Assembly (NCBI GenBank): GCA_017960065.1
Contig: JAGCZK010000065.1
Span: forward strand, 1-16,610
From: Paludibacteraceae bacterium
Lineage (GTDB): Bacteria > Bacteroidota > Bacteroidia > Bacteroidales > Paludibacteraceae
Direction: 5' to 3'
DNA length: 16,610 nucleotides
Positions 1 through 6,160 of the stretch are shown in pieces (the stretch's first letter is position 1; each line of letters starts with the position of its first letter). The notes beneath the pieces are model-generated. The model searched no databases. It had not been told where the DNA came from and was given only the letters and a program-made list of their open reading frames with translations. The translations under genes were made by a program, and so were the position numbers.

Positions 1-320
1 CCATGAGCACCTCCAACGCCACCGCGCGCAGCAACTCGCACCTCGACTTCGCCTCGCTGGCCAACCAAAAGGCCGGCCGTCACATGGAGCCCTTCATCAT
101 CAACATCACCAACAAGGAAACCGAAACGCTTCAAAAGTCTTCGCACGAAGGCGAGGAATTTATCTATGTGATGGAAGGCAAGGTAAAAATCGTTTACGGA
201 CAAAACGAATACCTGCTCGAAGCCGGCGACAGCATCTACTACGACTCGATTGTTGACCATCTGGTTTGCGCCGCCGAAAACCACGCACGCATTTTGGCAG
301 TTGTTTACACGCCGTTTTAA
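1..320 (+). CDS. Cupin-domain protein, 5'-truncated by window edge (probable XRE-cupin regulator)
   Basis: The reading frame is already open at the window edge and 105 residues follow an ATG at base 3. The visible part is one small cupin barrel: a His/Glu-bearing strand (SHEGEEFIYVMEGKV, about residues 47-61) and the second cupin motif around EAGDSIYYDS, where a His follows at DH. In Bacteroidales this form of cupin is usually the C-terminal, ligand-sensing half of a protein of about 190 residues that begins with a helix-turn-helix (XRE) domain and lies just before an acyl-CoA synthetase gene. That is the arrangement here: the synthetase ATG lies 23 bases after this stop. I therefore infer that the ATG at base 3 is internal and the DNA-binding half lies upstream of the window. 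A stand-alone cupin protein is the alternative. The cupin fold is clear; the regulator role is inferred. Confidence 0.72.
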   Translation, partial: MSTSNATARSNSHLDFASLANQKAGRHMEPFIINITNKETETLQKSSHEGEEFIYVMEGKVKIVYGQNEYLLEAGDSIYYDSIVDHLVCAAENHARILAVVYTPF

Positions 321-343
321 TTCACGACTGAGGCTATCATCTT

Positions 344-1999
344 ATGAAAAAGGAATTATCCGAGCGGACATTGGGCCAATGGCTCGAACATTGGGCCGAA
401 ACCACTCCCGACAAAGAATACATCGTTTACTCCGACCGCGACTTGCGGTTTACCTGGAAAGAATTCAACCAGCGCGTCGATAATCTGGCCAAAGGCCTGC
501 TGTCGATTGGGGTTGAACGCGGCACCCATGTGGGCTTGTGGGCAACCAACGTACCCGATTGGCTCACCTTCCTCTATGCCTGCGCCAAAATCGGAGCGGT
601 CTGCGTCACCGTCAACACCAACTACAAGCAGAACGAACTGGAGTACCTCTGCGAAAACTCCGACATGCACACGCTGTGCATCATCAACGGCACTTGGGAC
701 TGCGACTATGTGGACATGACCTACAAGATGCTGCCCGAGCTCAAAACCTGCCAACGCGGCCACCTCAAGAGCGAACGGTTTCCGCACATGCGCAACGTCA
801 TCTACATCGGCCAGGAAAAGTTCAGAGGCATGTACAACACTGCCGAAGTGCTCCTCTTGGGCCAATCGATTGCCGATGACGAGCTCAACCGTGTCAAAGC
901 CTCGGTATCGTGCCACGACGTGGTCAACATGCAGTACACATCGGGAACCACCGGTTTCCCAAAAGGCGTGATGCTGACCCACTACAACATTGCCAACGAC
1001 GGTTTCTTTACCGGCGAGAATATGAAGTTCACCCAAGACGACAAGCTCTGCGTGTGTGTGCCCCTGTTCCACTGCTTCGGCGTGGTGCTGGCCACCATGA
1101 ATTGCCTGACCCACGGCTGTACCGAAGTCATGGTCGAAAAATTTGACGCCCTCACGGTACTGACCTCGGTGCACCGCGAACGCTGCACGGCCCTCTACGG
1201 CGTGCCCACCATGTTCATCGCCGAGTTGAGCCACCCGCTCTTCGACACCTTCGACCTCACCTGTCTGCGTACAGGCATTATGGCCGGCTCGCTCTGCCCG
1301 ATCGAACTCATGCGCCAAGTGAGCGAAAAGATGCACATGACCATCACCAGTGTGTATGGCCTGACCGAATCGTCGCCGGGTATGACCCAAACCACCGTCG
1401 ACGACACGTTTGAGCAACGCTGCACCACCGTCGGCCGCGACTATCCCTTTGTCGAAGTGCAGGTCATCGACCCCGAAACCGGCGAAATCTGTCCGCCCGA
1501 AGTCCAGGGCGAAATGTGCTGCCGCGGCTTCAACGTCATGAAGGGCTACTACAAAAACCCCGAAGCCACGGCCGAAACCATCGACAAAAACGGGTTCCTG
1601 CACTCGGGCGACCTGGGCATCAAGGATAAAGACGGCTACTACCGCATTACGGGTCGTATCAAGGACATGATCATCCGCGGAGGCGAAAACATCTATCCGC
1701 GCGAAATCGAAGAGTTCCTCTACCACCTCGAAGGCATCAGCGACGTACAGGTGGCGGCGGTTCCCTCGAAAAAATACGGAGAGGAAGTCGGTGCCTTCAT
1801 CATCCTCAAAGAAGGAGTGACGATGGAGGCCGAAACGGTACGCGAGTTCTGCAAAGGCAAGATTGCCCGCTATAAAATTCCGAAGTACGTGTTCTTTATC
1901 AAGGAATTCCCCCTGACGGGCAGCGGTAAGATCCAAAAATACAAGCTCAAAGACTTGGGATTGAAGCTGGCCGCCGAGCAAGGCATCGAAATCATCTAA
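344..1999 (+). CDS. AMP-forming acyl-CoA synthetase (AMP-binding family)
   Basis: This 551-residue protein is a full-length member of the ANL superfamily. Such enzymes activate a carboxylic acid with ATP to an acyl-adenylate and pass it to coenzyme A; they are cytosolic or membrane-associated. Visible landmarks in order: the phosphate-binding loop YTSGTTGFPKG (198-208), the aromatic/adenine motif YGLTE (338-342), the ribose-binding Asp in SGDLG (D423), the hinge after GRIKD (437-441), and the adenylation Lys in GSGKIQK (K529). The overall pattern resembles medium- or long-chain fatty acyl-CoA synthetases, but the substrate cannot be read from the sequence. A GAGG stretch lies 10 bases before the ATG, one of the few Shine-Dalgarno-like sites in the window. 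It is probably cotranscribed with the cupin gene 23 bases upstream. Its TAA overlaps the pbpC stop on the other strand. Confidence 0.93.
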   Translation: MKKELSERTLGQWLEHWAETTPDKEYIVYSDRDLRFTWKEFNQRVDNLAKGLLSIGVERGTHVGLWATNVPDWLTFLYACAKIGAVCVTVNTNYKQNELEYLCENSDMHTLCIINGTWDCDYVDMTYKMLPELKTCQRGHLKSERFPHMRNVIYIGQEKFRGMYNTAEVLLLGQSIADDELNRVKASVSCHDVVNMQYTSGTTGFPKGVMLTHYNIANDGFFTGENMKFTQDDKLCVCVPLFHCFGVVLATMNCLTHGCTEVMVEKFDALTVLTSVHRERCTALYGVPTMFIAELSHPLFDTFDLTCLRTGIMAGSLCPIELMRQVSEKMHMTITSVYGLTESSPGMTQTTVDDTFEQRCTTVGRDYPFVEVQVIDPETGEICPPEVQGEMCCRGFNVMKGYYKNPEATAETIDKNGFLHSGDLGIKDKDGYYRITGRIKDMIIRGGENIYPREIEEFLYHLEGISDVQVAAVPSKKYGEEVGAFIILKEGVTMEAETVREFCKGKIARYKIPKYVFFIKEFPLTGSGKIQKYKLKDLGLKLAAEQGIEII

Positions 2000-4371
2000 C
2001 GCACCGTAAAGGGCACCGAGGCCGAGCGGCCTTTGTCATCGACCACCGTCAGCCGGTGGGGACCCAATCCGGGTTCCAACCGCAGGCGGTGGTCGCCTGT
2101 TGTGGTGCCCAAGAACTCCTCGTCGAGGTGCCAATACACTTGCGCCCCTTCATCGACATGGGCCGCCTGGAACACCAAACTGCCCAAACTGCCCTGCATT
2201 CCCACCGTACGCACCAACACCGCGCCCGGCTCGGGATAGACAATCTGCAGGGCGGCCGATTCGTCGTGCTCGCAATCGGAGCGGTAAGGCGGCAGCGCGT
2301 GATACTCCAAATGCTTTTTGCGGTAATACCAGGCCATGCCCGGCGGCAGCACGAACCAATTGACATGCACCATGGAATCGGGATCGACGCAGGAGGTGTT
2401 GACCTGCCAGGCCCCGTCGGGCGAAAGGTGTACCCGGCGGTGGTACGGACAGGGCCGCAGCTCCATCCCGGCGCCGTGCACCCAAAGGGTATCGACCGGG
2501 CTGCAAAATTCGCCGGCCGGGTGACCGCTCAACCGGCAAACGGGCATTTCGACCATTTCATCGTAAGGGCGCTCAAACCAAGGCCCGTCGGGCAGGCCCG
2601 AAAACACAGAAAACATGACCGGAGCGGCATAGCCCACCCCGGTCAGGCCGGCGCGACCCTCGCCGTCGGCATTGCCGACCCACACGCCCACCACATGGCG
2701 GGGCGTCACGCCCACCGACCAGGCATCGCGGGCACCGAAACTCGTACCCGTCTTCCAGGCCACCTGCCGCATGCTGCTGAACTGTTGCCAATCGGCCTCC
2801 TCCTCGGGGCGGCTGAGCGCCGACATGGCCTCGAACATCTGATAAACGGCCGCCGCCGAATAAAGTCCTTTCTCCTGCAACTTGGGCGCTTCGGCCGAGG
2901 CTTCTCCCGGCTCGGCATAGGCCAACGGATGGATGTCGGCCGGGTTGTAGGCCCCGTTGTAGCGGGTGTAGTGGTTGAGCACGCGGGCCAAAGAGGCATA
3001 GGCGCCCACCAGGTCCCAGAGACTGATTTCGCCGCCTCCCAAAATCAACGAGGCGCCATAATGGCCCTCTTCGCGGTCGAGGGTCGAAAAGCCGGTCGCG
3101 CGCAGCAGTTCGAGGAAGCGGCCCTGATGGTATTGGCGGAGCATGCGCACCAAGGGCACGTTGAGCGACTGCTTGATGGCCAGCGAGGCCGGCACGGCAC
3201 CGCTGTAGGCATGGTTGTAGTTTTCGGGCGAAAAGCCGTTGATGTTGATGGGGATGTCGGCCACCAGCGTGCCGGGCAACAAATCGCCCTCCTGCAGCAT
3301 GGCGGCGTACAAAAAGGGCTTGAGCGTACTGCCCGACGAGCGGCGGGCCGCAACTACGTCGACCTGGTTGCCGCACCGCGGGTCGGCCGGAAGCAGCGTA
3401 TTGCCCACATAGGCCAGCACCCGGCCGGTTTCGACCTCGGCCACCAGCACGGCGATGTTGTGCACCTGGTTGTTTTTGTATTGGGCGGCAAAGCGGTCGG
3501 CAATCTCTTGGCAGCGCTGCTGCAGGTCCGCCTGCAGCGTAGTTTGCACCAGCATGCCGCGTGCGTTTTGCGCAATGCGGTCGACCAAATGCGGTGCCTG
3601 CGAAGGCAGGGGCCGCGGTGCCTGCGGAAGCGGTTCCTGCAAGGCCAGCGAGTAGTCGGTTTCATCGATGCGACCAGATTCGCACAAGCGCTTGAGCAAC
3701 GCGTCGCGCTTGGTTTTCAGAAGGTTGCGGCTGCGACCGGGATGAATGAGCGAAGGAGCGTTGGGAAGCACGGCCAAGGTGGCGGCTTCGGCCCACGAGA
3801 GTTGTTCGGCCGGACGGCCCCAATAGCGCCACGCCGCCGACGAAACGCCCACCACATTGCCGCCATAGGGAGCCTGCGACACATACATGGCCAGGATTTG
3901 GTCTTTGCTGTAGCGGATTTCGAGAAACAGGGCGCGGTTGGCCTCGCGGATTTTTTGCCAGAGGCTGCGCGGACAATTGCCGTACGAGATGCGGGCCAAC
4001 TGCATGGTGAGGGTGCTGCCCCCCGAAACAATGCAGCCCGCGCGCAGGTTTTGCCACACGGCGCGGCCTAGCGACAACAGGTCGATGCCGACATGCCAGC
4101 GGAAACGCTTGTCTTCGTAGAGCACCTGGGCGGCGGCAATTCTTTCGGGCGCTTGGGCCAGGGGCGGAAAACGCCATTGTCCGTCGGCGGAGATGCGGGC
4201 GCCGAGCAGCTGTCCGTCGGCCGCCACGGCCACCGTGGCGCACGGGGAGTCGAATAGCGGTGCCGGGGTGGCCAGCCACATCGCGGCCAGCCACAGCAGC
4301 CAAGCCGCCACAACGGCCGCCGCCGCACGTACCCACCGCCGGCGCACGATATTTCGAAACCAGGTTTTCAC
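1996..4371 (-). CDS. pbpC: Penicillin-binding protein 1C (bifunctional peptidoglycan synthase)
   Basis: This 791-residue inner-membrane enzyme has its active domains in the periplasm. Order of parts: positive N-terminus and one membrane segment (about 14-36); GT51 glycosyltransferase with EDKRFRWHVGID (86-97, catalytic Glu86) and GGSTLTMQLAR (117-127); transpeptidase with Ser348-x-x-Lys351 (STLK), SLN (402-404) and KTG (540-542); then the PBP1C-type C-terminal domain (about 705-790). All catalytic motifs are intact. A Cys-rich linker holds Cys612, Cys623, Cys641 (in CPYH) and Cys661. Translation starts at GTG: an in-frame TAA lies 18 bases upstream and there is no other start between, so the GTG is effectively forced. 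A -7 promoter box ends only 5 bases before it. In enterobacteria pbpC neighbours the alpha-2-macroglobulin gene yfhM; here a similar gene lies about 1.8 kb away. Confidence 0.95.
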   Translation of the reverse strand: MKTWFRNIVRRRWVRAAAAVVAAWLLWLAAMWLATPAPLFDSPCATVAVAADGQLLGARISADGQWRFPPLAQAPERIAAAQVLYEDKRFRWHVGIDLLSLGRAVWQNLRAGCIVSGGSTLTMQLARISYGNCPRSLWQKIREANRALFLEIRYSKDQILAMYVSQAPYGGNVVGVSSAAWRYWGRPAEQLSWAEAATLAVLPNAPSLIHPGRSRNLLKTKRDALLKRLCESGRIDETDYSLALQEPLPQAPRPLPSQAPHLVDRIAQNARGMLVQTTLQADLQQRCQEIADRFAAQYKNNQVHNIAVLVAEVETGRVLAYVGNTLLPADPRCGNQVDVVAARRSSGSTLKPFLYAAMLQEGDLLPGTLVADIPININGFSPENYNHAYSGAVPASLAIKQSLNVPLVRMLRQYHQGRFLELLRATGFSTLDREEGHYGASLILGGGEISLWDLVGAYASLARVLNHYTRYNGAYNPADIHPLAYAEPGEASAEAPKLQEKGLYSAAAVYQMFEAMSALSRPEEEADWQQFSSMRQVAWKTGTSFGARDAWSVGVTPRHVVGVWVGNADGEGRAGLTGVGYAAPVMFSVFSGLPDGPWFERPYDEMVEMPVCRLSGHPAGEFCSPVDTLWVHGAGMELRPCPYHRRVHLSPDGAWQVNTSCVDPDSMVHVNWFVLPPGMAWYYRKKHLEYHALPPYRSDCEHDESAALQIVYPEPGAVLVRTVGMQGSLGSLVFQAAHVDEGAQVYWHLDEEFLGTTTGDHRLRLEPGLGPHRLTVVDDKGRSASVPFTVR

Positions 4372-4376
4372 AAGGA

Positions 4377-4384
4377 CAAAGGTA
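4377..4384 (-). promoter_or_regulatory. -7 promoter box for pbpC
   Basis: On the minus strand the sequence reads TACCTTTG, matching the Bacteroidota primary-sigma -7 consensus TAnnTTTG. Only 5 bases separate it from the GTG start of pbpC, so transcription should begin at or within a couple of bases of the start codon. I see no good -33 TTTG at the expected 19-21 base spacing. The box lies 12 bases from the opposing box of the transporter gene. Confidence 0.6.
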
Positions 4385-4396
4385 GTTTATTTTTTG

Positions 4397-4404
4397 TAAC
4401 TTTG
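4397..4404 (+). promoter_or_regulatory. -7 promoter box for the MFS transporter gene
   Basis: TAACTTTG matches TAnnTTTG exactly. Its last G is 8 bases before the next start codon's first base (ATG at 4413), predicting a 5' leader of about 2-5 bases. No clear -33 element is visible; the place where it should lie is occupied by the start region of pbpC on the other strand. Confidence 0.62.
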
Positions 4405-4412
4405 CAGCCGAT

Positions 4413-5597
4413 ATGGAAACGACAGAAGAAAAATTGTGGAACAGCAACTACCTGAAAGTATGGACCGCCAACTTTCTCATCTTCTTTTCGTTCATGCTGT
4501 TGGCTCCGCTGCTGCCCCTCTACCTGAGCGAAACCTTCGCCGCCGACCGCCAAACCATCGGCCTCGTGCTGTCGGGCTACACCATCACCGCCCTGCTCAT
4601 CCGCCCCTTGAGCGGCTACCTGGCCGACAGCTTTGAGCGCAAGCAGGTGCTGTTGGTCTGCTACTCGCTCTTCGCCGTCTTCTTCGTGGGCTACCTGGTG
4701 GCCGGCACGCTCCTGCTGTTCACCATTGTGCGCACCCTGCACGGCGCCCCCTTCGGCGCCACCACCGTGGCCAACAGCACCGTGGCCATCGACACCCTGC
4801 CCTCGTCGCGCCGGGCCGAAGGCATCGGCTACTACGGTCTGAGCAACAACATCGCTGCCGCCATCGCCCCCACCTTCGCCCTCCTGCTGCTCAAGCAAAC
4901 CCGCAGCTACCAGCTCATCTTCACCCTCGCCACCCTGACCGCCTTCGCCGGCGTGGTCATCAACTCGCGACTCGAGCTCAAGCCCCGCCCCCTGGTCGAA
5001 CACAAGCAGATGTTCTCGCTCGACCGCTTCTTTTTGACGCGCGCCTGGTGCGAATCGGGCGTCATCGCCAGCATGAGTTTCGCCTACGGCGTGGTTTCGA
5101 CCTACGTCGCCATTTACGGGAAGGAAGAATTGGACATTACCGGCGGAACGGGCGTGTTCTTTCTGCTCTTGGCCGGCGGTTTGATTTTGTCGCGGCTCGT
5201 GGGCGGGCGCAGTCTGGGCAAGGGGCACATCGGCCGCAACGCCGCCATGGGGCTGCTCCTTTCGCTGGGCGGATACCTGCTCTTCGCCGCCCTGCACAAC
5301 CCCGTCGGCTACTACGGCGCCGCCCTGGTGGTGGGCTTGGGCAACGGGCACGCCTACCCGGCCCTGCAAAACATGTTCATCAACCTGGCCTCGAGCCACC
5401 AGCGGGGCACGGCCAACTCGTCGCTGCTCATTTCGTGGGATGTGGGGATGGGACTCGGCGTACTGGCCGGAGGGGCATTGGCCCAGCACTGGGGCTACCA
5501 TTCGGCCTTTTGGGCCGCCTGGGCCGTGAACCTGCTCGGCGTGCTGTTCTTCTTCGCCTACGTGCGCGCGCACTTCGAGCGCCGGCGGCTTCAATAG
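4413..5597 (+). CDS. Major facilitator superfamily transporter
   Basis: This 394-residue, strongly hydrophobic protein has the length and alternating pattern of a 12-helix MFS permease of the inner membrane, moving a small molecule by proton coupling or facilitated diffusion. The first helix begins near residue 15 (VWTANFLIFFSFMLLAPLLP). The MFS signature loop between helices 2 and 3 is seen as GYLADSFERKQVL (68-80). A charged central loop (about residues 190-210) separates the two six-helix halves. It resembles drug- or sugar-efflux (AraJ-like) permeases, but the substrate cannot be told. The ATG was chosen because it directly follows a -7 promoter box and a membrane segment follows. It is monocistronic: divergent from pbpC, and its stop overlaps the convergent deaminase gene by 7 bases. 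It separates pbpC from the alpha-2-macroglobulin gene; whether it shares their function is unknown. Confidence 0.92.
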   Translation: METTEEKLWNSNYLKVWTANFLIFFSFMLLAPLLPLYLSETFAADRQTIGLVLSGYTITALLIRPLSGYLADSFERKQVLLVCYSLFAVFFVGYLVAGTLLLFTIVRTLHGAPFGATTVANSTVAIDTLPSSRRAEGIGYYGLSNNIAAAIAPTFALLLLKQTRSYQLIFTLATLTAFAGVVINSRLELKPRPLVEHKQMFSLDRFFLTRAWCESGVIASMSFAYGVVSTYVAIYGKEELDITGGTGVFFLLLAGGLILSRLVGGRSLGKGHIGRNAAMGLLLSLGGYLLFAALHNPVGYYGAALVVGLGNGHAYPALQNMFINLASSHQRGTANSSLLISWDVGMGLGVLAGGALAQHWGYHSAFWAAWAVNLLGVLFFFAYVRAHFERRRLQ

Positions 5598-6058
5598 GGG
5601 TCTTTGTCGGCCTTGGCCGTCCAGTCGTCGAAGGCTTGGGCCGCCTCATCGGGCAGCAGCTGTTTTATCTTTTTTTCGCGCGCTTCAATGGGGCAGGCCA
5701 ACTCCCGGTAGATGAAGGCGTCGCCGAAACCGATGCGTTCGGCGTCGTCGCGGTTGTTGCCGTAATAGACCTTGCGCAGACGCGCCCAATAGATGGCGCC
5801 CAGGCACATGGGACAAGGCTCGCACGAGGTGTAGATGTCGCAGTCTGAAAGGTCGAAGGTGCCCAAACGCTCGCAAGCCGCGCGGATTGCGCTCACCTCG
5901 GCGTGGGCCGTAGGGTCGTGGTTGGGCACCACACGGTTGACTCCGGTGGCGATGATTTCGCCGCCGCGGGCGATGACCGCCCCGAAGGGGCCTCCGCCCT
6001 GCTTGACATTCTCGATGGAGAGCCGGATGGCCTCGCGCATCAGTTCCTTGCTGGTCAT
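5591..6058 (-). CDS. Guanine deaminase-like nucleoside/base deaminase
   Basis: This 155-residue soluble enzyme belongs to the cytidine/deoxycytidylate deaminase superfamily. It has the zinc site His52-Ala-Glu54 and Pro-Cys82-x-x-Cys85, with Glu54 as the proton shuttle. Features beyond the generic fold point to the GuaD type (guanine + water to xanthine + ammonia): GPFGAVIA near the start, YTSCEPCPMCLGAIYWAR (76-93), the motif GFGDAFIY with Asp113, and a C-terminus ending in Tyr155, like the swapped tail of the Bacillus enzyme. The tRNA adenosine deaminase TadA is a less likely alternative, because it lacks this tail and the FGDAFIY segment. I place the start at ATG 6058; a TTG two codons upstream is also in frame but less likely. 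A well-formed -33/-7 promoter lies just upstream. The 3' end overlaps the transporter gene by 7 bases. Confidence 0.88.
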   Translation of the reverse strand: MTSKELMREAIRLSIENVKQGGGPFGAVIARGGEIIATGVNRVVPNHDPTAHAEVSAIRAACERLGTFDLSDCDIYTSCEPCPMCLGAIYWARLRKVYYGNNRDDAERIGFGDAFIYRELACPIEAREKKIKQLLPDEAAQAFDDWTAKADKDPY

Positions 6059-6074
6059 AGGCAATGCTTTTCCA

Positions 6075-6105
6075 CAAATTTAGCAAACTTCGGCCAACAA
6101 TCAAA
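6075..6105 (-). promoter_or_regulatory. Promoter (-33 and -7) for the deaminase gene
   Basis: On the minus strand TTTG (6105-6102) is followed by a 19-base spacer and TAAATTTG (6082-6075). This fits the Bacteroidota -33/-7 arrangement exactly and is the best-formed promoter in the window. The expected start of transcription is about 11-13 bases before the ATG at 6058. Its upstream part overlaps the region an RNA polymerase would cover at the opposing alpha-2-macroglobulin promoter. Confidence 0.68.
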
Positions 6106-6114
6106 AAATTTTTT

Positions 6115-6122
6115 TAAATTTG
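6115..6122 (+). promoter_or_regulatory. -7 promoter box for the alpha-2-macroglobulin gene
   Basis: TAAATTTG matches TAnnTTTG and follows an A/T-rich run. It is an exact inverted copy of the deaminase -7 box at 6075-6082. The predicted leader is about 33 bases, ending in an A-rich stretch before ATG 6161 with no Shine-Dalgarno sequence, as is usual in Bacteroidota. No convincing -33 element is seen. Confidence 0.55.
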
Positions 6123-6160
6123 CGTAGGCAAAATTGCTAAAACAAACAACCTGCATAAAC

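Larger units (their letters stand above)
4372..4412. other. 41-base divergent intergenic region, pbpC / MFS transporter
   Basis: All the DNA between the two start codons. It holds the two opposed -7 boxes (4377-4384 minus, 4397-4404 plus) with 12 A/T-rich bases between them, and an in-frame TAA (4391-4389, minus) that blocks any pbpC start upstream of the GTG. There is no room for separate promoters or a leader. Confidence 0.7.

Noticed and set aside
356..1981. Long open frame (541 codons) on the minus strand across the acyl-CoA synthetase
   Set aside because: It is codon-aligned with the synthetase; it stays open because the sense gene hardly uses TTA, CTA and TCA, the codons that would read as stops in antisense. 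No recognisable protein motif is present.
2056..4071. Long open frame (671 codons) on the plus strand inside pbpC
   Set aside because: It is also codon-aligned with pbpC, and has the His/Arg/Gly-rich composition of an antisense shadow, while pbpC has all its catalytic motifs.
4368..5594. Open frame of 408 codons on the minus strand across the transporter
   Set aside because: Codon-aligned shadow with low-complexity Gly/Glu/Gln composition; the sense strand gives a clear MFS protein.
5591..6058. tRNA adenosine deaminase (tadA) as the identity of the deaminase
   Set aside because: The zinc motifs fit both, but the FGDAFIY segment and the Tyr-ended tail match guanine deaminases.
6134..6160. 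Upstream TTG start for the macroglobulin
   Set aside because: It would put nine polar residues before a well-formed lipoprotein signal peptide; ATG 6161 fits far better.
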